Assembly: GCA_023630585.1 (NCBI GenBank)
Contig: CM042539.1
Location: forward strand, 6,213,755-6,277,754
Direction: 5' to 3'
DNA length: 64,000 bases
Origin: Cranoglanis bouderius
Lineage: Eukaryota > Chordata > Actinopteri > Siluriformes > Cranoglanididae
The notes under the pieces were generated by a model that was given only the letters and a program-made list of their open reading frames with translations, was not told the DNA's origin and did no database searches. The position numbers and the translations under genes are program-made. Positions 38,948 to 50,825 of this stretch are shown piece by piece; within the stretch, counting starts at the first letter, position 1, and each line of letters starts with the position of its first letter.

Positions 38948-39480
38948 ACTATGCCACATTCTGGATTCTGATTGATCAGAAGGCGTTGATTAATTTTCTG
39001 TAACAGCAGCTTTATATTACATCACATCACATCACAGGTTTATATTACTGCGCTCCTTTTAATGCGTTATCGTTGCTATAGTAACAACTCATTCAGATGG
39101 ACGCGCCGAATAAACGGATTTTAAAAAAACATGCGTAATCATTGCTATCGTGACATTTTCTCTAAGGAGATGTTGTTTATTTAACTCCTTATTTATGGAA
39201 GGAGTCTCCAGTGTCAGCACGTTGTAACAGTCAGAGGTAAAGCTGTAACTTTATGTTGAAGGTTTCTTTTGTCTTATTAACTTCAAGAGACAGAAAAGAG
39301 AGAAGATGGTGAGGGAACGACAGTTTATACAGTAGCTGCTATTACGTAAGCGAGAACAGGAACTATCTTGACTTGACTAACTATAGACAGATAAAAAGTA
39401 AGATGTAATTCTTTCACAAATAAAAAAAATGTAATTGTTGGAAAATTTCTGTGGTATAAGAGGAATTAAACACTTTGTGA
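38948..39480 (+). repeat. foldback-family repeat, long copy
   Basis: TATGCCACATTCTGGATTCT, TGATCAGAAGGCGTTGATTA, CGTTATCGTTGCTATAGTAA, GAAGGAGTCTCCAGTGTCAG, TTTGTAACAGTCAGAGGT-like sequence, GGTGAGGGAACGACAGTTTA and GTGGTATAAGAGGAATTAAA. It stops before the central palindrome. Confidence 0.85.
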
Positions 39481-40029
39481 AGTGATCGATAACTGCCGCG
39501 ATGTGAGAGTACTCAACTCTTCCAGGGCCTGCCAAGTGATAAGATCCGTGTTGTGTCAGTACATTCACAGACTAAAACACATCCGTGGATTGGAAATAAG
39601 CACATTTTTGCATATTAAGTACCAATGGAGTACATGTTTGTAGGTGTTTTTGATAAATAAACTCTGTAGCATTCTTAGATGTTTGATTACAGGGTTGATT
39701 ACGATTCATGCTCAGTGCCAGTGAAAGTTCACAGCTCATGGATTAGCCTGATTACCATTCGGAGACGAAAAAGAAAAGCCGAGCATCAATAAAACATCGG
39801 TACATCTTCAGCTACAGGTCACTGAGAGCGAACGCAGTATAATTACAACCTGATACATTACACTGGCAGGGCAGAGACCCGGCTCTCATTTCTCCTTCTG
39901 CTTTCTTAATCGTTCTGTTTTTCCATCAGTGATTCTTCCAGTAAACACTTGCCACTGATAGCATACAGGAAAAAAAGAATCACTGTACAAAACACAGATA
40001 ATAACAACAACAAAAAAAACCTTCCAATA

Positions 40030-40990
40030 CCCAGCTTGCATAAGTGTGCACACCCTTTTATAACTGGGAATGTTCAGAATCAACCAGTCACATTCAAACT
40101 CCTGTTAAATACTAATTAGTGTACACCTGCCATCAATTAAAGTGACCGATTAACCCCCAAATAAAGTCCAGCTGTTCCTATAGGATATTCCTGGCATCAT
40201 TCTTGGTAACATCCAACCGGAAAAGCCATGGGCCTCAAAGAGCTTACAAAGCAGGTACGGGATCTCACTGTTGAAAAATATCAAATCAGGAGAGGGTTAC
40301 AAAAAATTTCCAAGGCATTGGATATACCATGGAACACTAAAGACAATAATCAACAAGTGGAGAAAATATGGCATGACAGTGACACTACTAAGAACAGGAC
40401 GTCCCTCTAAAACTGATGAGAAGGTCAGGAGAAAACTGGCTGCCAAGAGGCCCACAGCAACATTAATGTGACAACAATCTACTGAATTCTTCAGATCTCT
40501 GGGCTGTGAGGTAGGGTGGAAAGACGGAAGCCTTTTTTAACCAAAAAATAAATACAAAATACATCCAATCTCCCAAAACCATGTGGAATAATGTGTTATG
40601 GTCTGATGAGACCAAAGTTGAACATTTTGGCCATAATACCAAAAGATAAGTTTTTTGGCACAAAAAAACACAGCACATCACCAAAAGAACACCATCCCTG
40701 CAGTGAAGCATGGTGGTGGCAGCATCATACTTTTTGCTGTTTTTCTTCAGTTTGAACTGGGGCTTTAATCAGAGTGGAGGGAATAATGAACAGCCCCAAA
40801 TACCAGTCAATTTTGGCACAAAACCTTAAGGCTTCTGCTAAAACACTTAGGATGAAGAGGAATTTCACCTTTCAGCACGACAACGACCCGAAGCAAACCT
40901 CCAGATCGACAAAGGAACGGCTTCACCAAAACAAGTTCAAGGTTTTGGAATGGTCTCTTAAAAAACGAATGTTTCAATATTCCAAGCTCT
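40030..40990 (+). mobile_element. Tc1-like transposon relic, 3'-truncated
   Basis: A separate Tc1 family. Plus-strand remains start at ATG 40228 (MGLKELTKQVRDLTVEKY, helix-turn-helix part), then, across frameshifts, an LWSDETKVEHFG-like block (40599-40634) with the first Asp, VKHGGGS (40703-40722) and an FQHDNDPKQT block (40870-40899) with the second Asp. Homology stops after VLEW (about 40963), so the Glu motif and the right terminal repeat are lost. The left part near 40037 reads TGCATAAGTGTGCACACCC. Confidence 0.85.
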
Positions 40991-41056
40991 GGCCGTGTGT
41001 TGACTCAATGTCAGTTCAAGGGGACCGGAGGACTTCCCTGAATCAGCACATTTTCT

Positions 41057-41092
41057 GTGTGTGTGTGTGTGTGTGTATTTGTGTGTGTGTCT
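41057..41092. repeat. (GT)n microsatellite
   Basis: About 36 bp of GT with a TATT interruption, just past the broken 3' side of the Tc1 relic. Confidence 0.9.
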
Positions 41093-41511
41093 CCGTTTAG
41101 GATGTTGAACAGATGTTACGACAGCCTGGAGCCAGAGTGATAATGACTGTGTTTAAAAGCAGCTCGCTGTTCGAGTTCGGATCGATAGGTTTGGAAAAGC
41201 ACGGAGCTCGGCGCCTGTATTTGCAGAAGGCAACCCCCATTTTTTTCCCCACTGATCAATACGCTCCACTCAATCACGTTCATTTGTCTTCATTGACTCC
41301 TCTGTGTCCCTCACATACACACTGTTGTCTGAGTGCATCAGGCAGTGCGCATGCCTCTGGATTCTGATTACGCCACACACACTGGCGTCTATAACGTGCT
41401 AATTCCTGACGATGGCGTTCTCTTTAATCCTGGAGCTTTGACGCTGTTGGATGTGAATGGTTAGACATGGATACCTTAAAGATCAATACGCCGTAGAAAC
41501 GGTTTACGTGC

Positions 41512-41575
41512 AATAATCTCACCTGGATATTGTAGATTTGTACCTAAGAGCTGCTGCTGTAATCATAAAAACTGT
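41512..41575. repeat. dispersed segment, copy 2
   Basis: AATCTCACCTGGATATTGTA, GATTTGTACCTAAGAGCTGC and TGCTGTAATCATAAA, matching 5195-5265. A second shared stretch, CAAGCACTCGG...AAATGTAATATGATGTAA, at 41750-41840 recurs at 54658-54750. Confidence 0.6.
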
Positions 41576-43019
41576 CCTGGAATAATTATTGAGTCAGCAA
41601 CTTAAATTATGTTAAAATTTTCACAAGAAAAGTTCCTTGTATTCTGAGTCAGGTTACACACCTGCTTAAGTCGACTGTCTGGGCTCCACATTATGTAAAT
41701 CACCTGCATATAATTCATGCGTCCAAGGTTTCCAGATTCTTCTTAAACACAAGCACTCGGGAAAAAATTTGGGAAAGAAAATGTGAACTGAAGAAGGAAA
41801 TTGCAGTTTTTTCCTTTGCTTTTAAATGTAATATGATGTAATATAAATTCAAGAGACTGGATAATAAAAATTAAGAGTAATATGTTGTGTAATATGTTGT
41901 GAACGAGAATCACTGAAATAAACATCTTATTATCAAATTGTGACATTACAAAGACACTTCGAAACAGCTCACCAAAACCGGACCCATTCTCGAAGCCATC
42001 CCTAATCGAGGCTTTGTCGATGATGTCGTTACAGGAAAACAACACACTGACAGCACTGCTACAGAAATTCACCTGAAGGTGTCCTATCTTTTCCGCACGC
42101 CCTTCAAAGCGTCGATATCCAGCATAACATCACTTATGTTCGATTTTTCTATATACTCCTGTATACTACAATATTCTACACTTAAAAACAGAAAGTGTAA
42201 TACAGAGGTGCGGCGGTATGTGCTGCTCTTTTCTTCCGACTCTCTCACTCGCCCACGACACTTCCTGCACTCTGCCAAAGGGAAAAGGTCAGAAAAATGT
42301 CACGCTTTGTCAGTCCACCACGCTTAAGCGGCTCACCTAAAGGGACTCGCTGACCGAACAAACCCGAGTGAAAAAGTCAACACCTTCACAAGTGCTTCAG
42401 CGCTAAACATCTGCCACGGGGCCTGATGGTTAACGGTTTAAAAAAAAAGAAAAAAAACCTAAACTAGCACCGGCAACGCTCTGTTAGTAGTTTACCTCTT
42501 TACCTTCCCCTGTCAAGCCAGGAGAACTCTAAACAGCACAGGAGCTATCAAACCATTACGACCATTATGGCTGTTTTGCCAGGCATTGTGCTGAAGAAGG
42601 AAATAAATAGCGCCATTGTGAAATAAAAAGCGTGGATAATAAAAGAAGTCATTTTCTCAAAAGGGCCCAGTCTGAATTGCGATTGTGTCACATATGGAAA
42701 CAAGTGGTGGCGTTGGCCACATCTCAACAAACCACCCCACCCCCACCCTACCCAATCACTCGCAGCTCCATTACAGGCTAAATGACTGCCATCAGCACCT
42801 TTCTGGGCCCTCGAACCTTAATAGAGTGAAGAGCACTCGCCTTCACTACGAAACTAGTGCTTCACGCGCTGACGCTCTCGTCAGCCGTCACAGGGGAATG
42901 ATCGATCATGTCTGAGAAGGATTTCAGGACTCGTGGACCTTTTCAGAGTTTAAACATAGTTTAGACTTAATTTTATCATTACAAACATTATTTAGTAATT
43001 ATTTAGATGTCAATATTCA

Positions 43020-43445
43020 GCATGTTACTAAATACAGTGATGTTTCCTGTAAGGAGCATTTATGGAAGGAGTCTCCAGTGTCAGCGATTTGTAACGGTCA
43101 GAGGTGAAGCTGTAACTTTAATCGTCAGGACAGAGGAGTTTACGCTTCTTTGAGATTTCTCGGTAAAATGACAAGAGGCTGGTGAGGGAATGTCTGTTTA
43201 TAGCTGCTATAACTTAAGTGATAACTTGTTTCATGGAATATTAAATGCAAATATAAATGGATAAAAAGTATGTCATGTTCTTTAATAAAATGAAAATGGT
43301 AATAGTGCAAATTGCTGTGGTATAGAAGGAATAAAATACTTTGGGACGTGCTGTTCGGGATGGTAACAGTATCTCTGCTCCATCACAACACCCTGTTGTT
43401 GATTGTTTTCCTATAGCGGCGTGACCCAGACTGTTTTAGCCCTTA
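43020..43445 (+). repeat. foldback-family repeat, inner half with centre
   Basis: ATGTTTCCTGTAAGGAGC, GAAGGAGTCTCCAGTGTCAG, GAGGCTGGTGAGGGAATGTC, TGTTTATAGCTGCTATAACT, ATGGATAAAAAGTATGTCAT, GGAATAAAATACTTTGGGAC and the central GTTGATTGTTTTCCTATAGC. Confidence 0.85.
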
Positions 43446-45001
43446 TTTACCTATGGTGTATTTATATAGCTTTTGGAATTTATAGGAAAATTGATATCGC
43501 TTGAAATTTATCAATACATTTTATGTAAATAGCATCACTCCTACGATTACAAGGCAATGAATAATTCTCTTTTATCACATCACTCCATTTCCCCGTTTAT
43601 ATAAAAGAAAATCAAATCACTTTTTTAATTAAAAAAAGGTCTAATAAAAAAAAAACGTTAGCCACAAAAGCAAAAGCAAAAGCAAAATGGCCAAGCTGTG
43701 TCAAATCAGCACCATAAACATATCACTAGAAAGCATTTTAAATGCTCTACAAAGACGAGCATTGAGTAATCAGATCACAGACTCAGACATCATTATGCTC
43801 GCTGGCTGCACTGGCCTTCATCCGTCCAGCTTCGCCTTCACCACCACCTGCGCTCATCACGACTCAGCAATGCTAATTAGCTCCGATGTTTCAAAAAGAA
43901 GTCAGCAGCCGCGCCCACTGTGGCGCAATTCAAATGGACCTGAGCCTGATGGGGAAACACCAATTAAAACCCAGTGCAGCTGCAGATACGGTTCACTCAA
44001 TAAACCTGTGACAAAATAATAAAATGCACTAATGTACGAGGAACTCGAGGAACCGAGCGAGTTCAACAAGTCATCAGTAGTTTCTGTTTTTTGGTACGAA
44101 GGAGGCTTTTAAAGGTAAACAAATACATATAGCTTGTGCTGTTATGACACATTTAAAGGAAAATTCCATCATGGTGAATAGAGAATGTTTTGAGCTCATT
44201 AATGTGAAATAAAATCTTTCAAAGTATGTCTGACATTTAAAATTAGACTAGTTAACTGTTAACTGTATATTATTATGGATGTCACCAAATATATTTGGCA
44301 GAAAATGATCAAAAATGGCAAAACAGAGAAACATTTTGATGGAAAATGTGTCACATCTAGTGCTTTACAAATAACTTTAATGATAATGATAATGCTAGAG
44401 ATTATAAACACTGTTTGTAGTCCTGAACTGTCAGTGAAGACATTTTCAAACAGTGCGTTCAAGCCCAAGCCCAAAAAATGGCACCACAGCAAGTGAAAAG
44501 ACCTTGAATATAGTCACTACTTCCTACTACTTCCTGTTATAAGATTACAATAAACCAAATATATAAATCTCATAATAAGAAATATTAGACATATTGCCCA
44601 TATTCAAGGTATTTTCACTTGCTAAGATACCATTTTTGCAGTGCGCAGGATTCAAAAACCAAGGAGAAAGAGCAGGAACCAAGTTTTCACCAAGTTATAA
44701 CCCAGTTCCTATTAGTCACAAAAAGCCTGTTTATGTTCCAGCACAAAACATATAGAAAACATCCCAAAGCATAAAGACTACTGTGCTATTGATGTCTCAC
44801 CACAAAACTGACAATCTGCCAACAAGCAACCACAATAAGAGCCAACAACATCCTTCAAAAAGCCATTTTGACCTCGTACCTCTCCTCACATCCTGCTGAG
44901 ACCAGATCGATGATCTCCGAGTCGCCACAAACTTCAACACCGCACAGCTCCGGATGAAAAGCGTGACCCAGGAAGTTTGACCGAGACCAGCGGAGTCTTA
45001 C

Positions 45002-45227
45002 CTCGGGTCCTTCTGGATGCTGTCGATGGAGGGCGAGCGGGCCAGGGTCCCCTCGGGAGGAAGAGTGGGGCCTGATTTGCTGTAGGGAGACTCCACAGAC
45101 GAGCAGTACTGCAGCGTGCGGTACGGCTCCACGTAGCTGGTGTAGCCTCCACGCGGGAACGTTCCCGTGGCATTCTGGCTCGCTGTTCTCTGCAGAGGGA
45201 CGGAGTCGACACCAGGGGAGGATGGGG
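45002..45227 (-). CDS. ctnnd2: delta-catenin exon B (linker up to armadillo domain)
   Basis: Second delta-catenin exon in the window. It completes the alanine codon begun in exon A, then reads PSSPGVDSVPLQRTASQ, a divergent Gly/Tyr-rich stretch, and the strongly conserved blocks LQYCSSVESPYSKSG and LPPEGTLARSPSIDSIQKDP. The acceptor is CCATAG above 45227; the donor is GTAAGA starting at 45001. The 226 bp hold 74 whole codons plus two bases at each end. The last two bases (AG) join the G of exon C to give arginine. This serine/tyrosine-rich linker is a regulatory region in the family rather than a folded domain. Compared with the mammalian sequence as I recall it, the segment after QRTASQ is shorter. 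Confidence 0.95.
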
Positions 45228-46004
45228 CTATGGCAGGAGAGGAGGGACAAAACATAAAGGTCAGGAGATGCTCACAGATCTGGTGGATTAGGTCTAGAAA
45301 AAGGCGTTGGAGGAGACGGAAAAGGACAGACAGGAATCGAGCGAAGAGAACGGCAGAAAAGGGCAAGAGGTTGAGAACAGATCGAGATATAGACAAGTTT
45401 TGGCACAATTTTCAACAACAGATCTGTCATAACCAGTCGTATATAAATGTATAACTCCAGACCAGAACAGTCTGTATTTTATCAGAGCTAAAAAATAAAA
45501 GTTTATATTATATTTTTCATCAGGATTTCATCTGTCTTCACTAATCTAAGTAAATATAATGAATCATCTCTCACAATTAACCCTGGATGAATATAACATG
45601 ATACTATTTGAATTAAGAATGCACCTATTAAGAAAAATGTAAGAAACAAATGCATGAAAATAGAATATTTTGATATTCTGACTGCTTGCAGATTCATAAA
45701 CGTTTTAATCATTTGTTTCAATGCAAAAATTAGCAACAGATGAACTTCAGGATTATAAACATCAGGATTATGAAAACATCAGCGATGTTAACAACTTAAT
45801 GTAAATTAACATAAATTATTTTGTTTAAACGTAAATAATGTACATACATTTGCATTAACTGAAGATTATACACATATAGCTAAAAATACATACAAATGAA
45901 TGAACATACATTCGAGTACAGTATTTCACTAATGGTTGTTTTATTAATGGATGAAATTAATGCAGACTTTTACTATTTGGCCTTGTGGTTTCTCAGTGTG
46001 TGTT

Positions 46005-46840
46005 GTTTTTTTTTTGTCTTCTTCAAGAGAGAGAAATATAGAGAGGCTGGTGAGGGAACGACTGTTTATAGATGCTATGACCTACACTATATGGCCAAAA
46101 GTTTATGTACCCCACGGGGACCATCACACCCATATGTGGTTCTTCTCCAAACTGTTACCACAAAGTCTGAAACACACAATTGTATAGAATCTCTGTACGC
46201 TGTAGCATTACAGTTTCCCTTCACGGGAACTAAGAGGCTTGAACACTGTTCCATCTGTTGCACAAATCGAGCTCCATGAAGACATGGTGTGTTAAGGTTG
46301 GAAGAAGGTAGAAGAACTGGAGTGTCCTGCACAGAGCCCTGACCTCAACCCCACCGAACACCTCTGGGATGAACTGGAACTGGAGCCTCCTCACATCAAC
46401 ATCAGCACCTGACTTCAACCTCACTAATGACCTTGTAGCTGAATGAACACAAATCCCCACAGCCACACCCCAAAATCTAATGGAAAGCCTTCCCAGAAGA
46501 GTGGAGCTCATTATAACAGTAAAGAGGGAATAAATCTGGAATGGGAATTTCAACAATCACATATGGGTGTGATGGTCAGGTGTCCACATACTTTTGGCCA
46601 TATAATGGAGGTGAGAACAGGAACTAACTTGTTTCGCAGATGTTCCACAACATTAAATACAAATATAACGTGTTGTTTAATGAATACAAATGGTTAGCAC
46701 TGGCAAATCGTTATAATTGGTGGTATAAGAGGAATAAAATACTTAGGACATGCTGTTTGAGGAAAATAATAAACTCCAAGGTGGTAATAATAACTCTGTT
46801 TCATCATTCCACCCTGTCATTAATTATTTTCCTTTTATTC
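46005..46840 (+). repeat. foldback-family repeat split by a Tc1 derivative
   Basis: Left part 46005-46084 (TCAAGAGAGAGAAATATAGA, GAGGCTGGTGAGGGAACGAC, TGTTTATAGATGCTATGACC) and right part 46608-46840 (GTGAGAACAGGAACTAACTT, GTTCCACAACATTAAATAC, GTATAAGAGGAATAAAATAC and the centre to TTTTCCTTTTATTCC). Other copies have these two parts joined. Confidence 0.85.
46085..46607. mobile_element. Tc1 deletion derivative nested in the foldback repeat
   Basis: 523 bp. The left end CACTATATGGCCAAAAGTTT mirrors the right end CTTTTGGCCATATAATG. The interior keeps part of a transposase gene: CCTGCACAGAGCCCTGACCT, CAACCCCACCGAACACCTCT and GGGATGAACTGGA, i.e. the SPDLNP..EHLWDELE motif on the plus strand. The rest of the gene is deleted, so it is non-autonomous. 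Confidence 0.9.
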
Positions 46841-46970
46841 CGTACATATTTGACCTCCGACCGTGCAAGAGTCTAACAATAACAATCATATGATACACAC
46901 TGAGAAGCTAAAAATGGAGTATGACAAAGTGTAATATAAGTATTTCAGTAAATTGGCTCATCACAGCAGG

Positions 46971-46972
<2 letters not shown>

Positions 46973-47057
<85 letters not shown>

Positions 47058-47060
47058 TGA
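46973..47060. repeat. (GT)n microsatellite
   Basis: About 85 bp of GT, interrupted only near the right end. Confidence 0.97.
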
Positions 47061-47827
47061 TACAGCTCAGCTTAAGAAGTGCTCACTCATGAGTAATTGC
47101 TTGTCAGCAGGAATATAGAGCAGCCCTATTTTTAGGTGCTACCACAGTCTTTCATTTCCTCTTTTTTATCTCTGCTCATCGTTATCACGGATAAATTAAC
47201 ATTTAACATCTGCACACACAGAAAGATGGAGCGACGGAGCGACAGACTGGAAACAGACTAAAATCTCATCTATAAAGGAAATTCGTGATCCAAGAACTGG
47301 CATCATGGGTCATCCCTGTGCATCTTCAGGTCATTTATCCGTTAGGAGATTAAAGCCGTACTCTCGAAATGAGAAAAATCTCCTGTTGTTTTTTTTTCTT
47401 CTACTTCTTAAAAATCATCAAGGCTTGGGGTCTATTTCTGCATTATGGTAATGTCTGGGCTGTACAGACAGCCGCCGAGATCAAGCTCATAAATCCGTGG
47501 GTCGAGACGATCGATAGGAGGAAGGAGGAAAGGTCCTCGAGTCTGAGCCTTCACCACAACACACATAGCTAAGAATGAGATACGGACTCATACAAAGAGA
47601 AAGAAAGATAAAGAAAACGTAAGCCTTAGAAGTGGTGAGGATCTCATATATGTGGGATGAAGAAATAAATTAGTGTATAAAGGAAGAACCAAGATATGGC
47701 TAAAAAAAACAGCGATCGAACTGTCCAGATCCAATAATGTATGTTTTAGATAAGCTAAAGCATTAAAGCAAACATATACTGTATTTATTTTAGTATTTTA
47801 GTAATTATCCATATATAAATGTGATTA

Positions 47828-48353
47828 CAGTGGTGCTTGAAAGTTTGTGAACCCTTGTGGACAACAATCTGACCGACTGTGGATTGGTGGAGTCCAAACT
47901 CTTTAGAGATGGTTTCGTAATCTTTTCCAGCCTGATGAGCTTCAACAACTCTTTTACTGAGGTCCTCAGGAATCTCCTTTGTTCGTGCCATGATACACTA
48001 CCACAATCTCGTGTTGTGAAGATCAGACTCTGATAGATCCCTGTTCTTTAAATAAAACAGGACGCTCGCTCACACCTGATTGTCATCCCACTGACTGAAA
48101 ACACCTGACTCTAATCTCACCTTCAAATTAACTGCTAATCCTAGAGGTTCACATACTTTTGCCACTCACAGATATGTAATATTGCATCATTTTCCTCAAT
48201 AAATAAATGACCAAGTACAATATTTTTGTCTCATTTGTTTAACCGGGTTCTCTTTATCTACTTTTAGGACTTGTGTGAAAATCTGATGATGTTTTAAGTC
48301 ATATTTATGCAGAAACACTGTATAGAAAATTCACAAACTTTCAAGCACTACTG
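47828..48353 (-). mobile_element. Tc1 deletion derivative with N-terminal transposase stub
   Basis: 526 bp, TA on both sides. The left CAGTGGTGCTTGAAAGTTTG and the right end (reverse complement CAGTAGTGCTTGAAAGTTTG) form terminal repeats. On the minus strand an ATG at 47991 opens MARTKEIPEDLSKRVVEAHQ and runs through a helix-turn-helix (TISKEFGLHQSTVGQIV) before joining terminal-repeat sequence. About 43 residues remain of roughly 340; the catalytic domain is gone. Confidence 0.9.
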
Positions 48354-48576
48354 TATTTCATGCAGCTGGGTGCTATTAATACGTGTGATGTGTGTAGATA
48401 GAAATAAAGTAAACAAGTCGTAAAGAAAGCAGATTAGTTCATTAATAAACAATCAGCGAACATATTTACAATGCAAATATGAGACAGGAATGATCAGGGC
48501 TTACAATATCATCAGAGCAAAGCACAATCAATAAGACCTTCATTTACAGTTTAATAATAAATAAAGTAATTTTTGT

Positions 48577-48858
48577 AAAGAATAAAACTATGGGAATTAA
48601 AGAGAACACACTGTGCCATCCTATTATAGGAAAATAATCAATGACGGGGTGGTGTGATGAATCAGAGTTACTGTTACCTAGGCGTTGATTATTTTCTTAC
48701 TTCATGTCCTGAAGTGTTTTATTCCTCATATTTATACTACAGCAATTACAATTTGCAATTACGATTATATGTAGTTTATTTTTATTATAGAATAACATAT
48801 TTTTTATCCATTCATAGTTACATTAATGTCGTGAAACACCCCTAAAACAAGTTACTCT
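48577..48858. repeat. foldback-family repeat, centre and minus arm
   Basis: CTATTATAGGAAAATAATCA, GATGAATCAGAGTTACTGTT, GTTGATTATTTTC, GAAGTGTTTTATTCCTCATA, TTTTTATCCATTCATAGTTA and TGTCGTGAAACACCCCTAAA. It confirms that the family continues through the centre into an inverted arm. Confidence 0.85.
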
Positions 48859-48861
48859 ACA

Positions 48862-48940
48862 CAGACAGTAACCTGAAGGTCAGGATCAAACCAGGGATCC
48901 TGGAGCTGTGATGTGACCCACTGCACCACCATACGCCATA
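48862..48940 (-). mobile_element. DANA/Mermaid-like SINE, tRNA-like head
   Basis: Minus-strand reading: GTATGGTGGTGCAGTGGGTC (A-box type), ACAGCTCCAGGATCCCTGGT, then GGTTTGATCCTGACC (B-box type). This is the head end of the family whose body lies at 4085-4305. It directly abuts the foldback copy. Confidence 0.65.
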
Positions 48941-49226
48941 GATAATATTTAATGTAATAAATATTAGAAACATGAAATTGAAACCAGCTCACCCTCACAC
49001 TGTACATATTCAATCAAACTGGTGTTCATAGAGCAAAAGGCCACACCTACAGGAAACAGCACATGTAATTCAAATATGCATAAAATAGCATTGGTTCTTT
49101 CTGTCCTTATTTTAAATGAACTCCTGCCTCTGCTGTGATGACCTGGTCATCTTTTGGACCTTTCAGTGACCTTCATGCTCCATTAGACCATCATATTTAA
49201 AATATTTGCCACAGCACAACCCAACA

Positions 49227-49256
49227 CTACATACATACATACATACATACATACAT
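49227..49256. repeat. (ACAT)n microsatellite
   Basis: Seven copies of the tetranucleotide. Confidence 0.9.
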
Positions 49257-49539
49257 GCACAATACATACAACTACAACACCATAGAATCAACTTAAATCC
49301 TCATCTTAGATACAATACCTGCTGCACTGACACCTGACCACCTTAACTGTACAAAAATTATTTGCTTTATTGTGTAAGATCATATCTGCAAGTGTGCCAC
49401 AATACTACATAAAGAAATAATCTTATTTGCATAAAAATTGTGCTGTAATGTAAAATGACAGCCAAGAAATGACAAAAGGAAAAAGATGCACTAAAACAAA
49501 TAACATGAACATCAGCAGTCCAATGAAAACCTTTCTAAT

Positions 49540-49960
49540 TCAACCCAAAGCTTAAATCAAGAGAAATAACACTCTTATCTGCTCCAATGACAAGGGAATT
49601 GCCCTCTGTGTGGTCAAGTGGCAGCAGCGTATGTGTTTGTAATCTCTTTAATCTTCCTGACAAGTCAACAGACTCTTATTCATCTCATACAGAGGCATTT
49701 AACCATGTTAGCTTGCCTAGAATATTCAGCACAGTGTAGCCAGCTCAAAGCAGACAAAGTGGTTTGTTTTGACCCTGTAATTCCTTAATTAACACCCTTT
49801 CTGAGCCGTCACACATTTGCACTGCTCCCTGTGAATATCTCGTCAGTTTCTGTTGTCGTCGACTTGAAGGTCGTTTGCAGATAACCCGCCATTTTCAATT
49901 ACAGTAAAGTCTCTTAATTGTGCTTTCGGTTTTTATTTTTTGGCCACTAATTGGTCCACT
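49540..49960. other. candidate conserved noncoding element
   Basis: About 420 bp of complex, repeat-free sequence containing several homeodomain-type cores (CTTAATTAACACCC near 49786, TCTTAATTGTG near 49912, CACTAATTGG near 49945). Low-complexity and mobile DNA, which fill much of the introns, are absent here. Conservation cannot be measured from one sequence. Confidence 0.3.
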
Positions 49961-50614
49961 GGGCTACAGATATACAATTCCAGAGATGTCACAAGGAAGA
50001 AGACGTGACTGAACTACACCGTTTTGTTCGATTAAACTGTCGGAATAATGCCAGGCTGCTCTTCTGTTCTCCTTGATGGCTCTGTTAGTCTCAGAGATAT
50101 GACTTCTTGCATGTTCAAAACTCTTATCCGCTGTGAATCCTGAAAATCTCTGCATACAGACATCATTCATACATATGCATGGAACAGAAGGTAAAGATTA
50201 CTCTGAATCCCCAATCTGTCTCCCGCTTTCTGCATCTTTTCCCATCTTTTGTCATTCCAAGTCCCTCGATCACGGCTGAATATTTTATTTGCTCTGATAA
50301 TGGGCCACTCATTCAAACAGCTTGACCTTTCAGATACGAATCTTTCAGATGTTCCAGGACGATGCCGTGACTTTCAGATGCATGCTGATAAGAGATGTAA
50401 TGCAAGCGTAAACAAACCGGTTCCCTGCTCTGCGGCTTTTTCACAATATTTCTCCAGCAAGATATCACACCAAAAAAAATGGTTCCTTCATTATCAGGGG
50501 ATCAACAAACTTAAGTCAGATTATTTCTCAAAAAGAGGCACCATTTTAGAGAAAAGCATGATATATCTGTAGCAGTGTTACAATTGGATTGGATAGGTCA
50601 TCTGGCTCACTCTC

Positions 50615-50812
50615 TGTTTACATTTACGGCGTTTGGCAGACACCCTTATCCAGAGCGACTTACGTTTATTTCATTTATACATCTGAGCAGGTGAGAGTTA
50701 AGGGCCTTGCTCAAGGGCCCAACAGTGCCAGCTGGGTGGTGCTAGGATTTGAACTCACGACCTTCCAAGTAGTAGCCCAACATCTTAACCACTGAGCTAC
50801 CACTGCCACAAT
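50615..50812 (-). mobile_element. tRNA-derived SINE, full head and tail
   Basis: Minus-strand reading: GGCAGTGGTAGCTCAGTGGT-TAAG (A box), GGAAGGTCGTGAGTTCAAAT-CC (B box), CAGCTGGCACTGTTGGGCCC, TTGAGCAAGGCCCTTAAC, then the tail AAGTCGCTCTGGATAAGGGT-GTCTGCCAAACGCCGTAAAT. Both internal RNA polymerase III boxes are recognisable. The GGGCCCTTGAGCAAGGCCC core is shared with 32625-32825. Confidence 0.85.
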
Positions 50813-50825
50813 CTGTTTCATTCAA

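Noticed and set aside
43687..44019. 110-codon plus-strand open frame
   Set aside because: No recognisable protein and an irregular composition; probably chance in complex intronic DNA.
44855..45250. Other long frames over exon B
   Set aside because: They are shadows of the conserved exon in the wrong frame; only one frame matches delta-catenin and joins exons A and C.
50745..50812. tRNA gene on the minus strand
   Set aside because: A and B boxes are recognisable but the acceptor and anticodon stems do not pair, and a SINE body and LINE-like tail follow.
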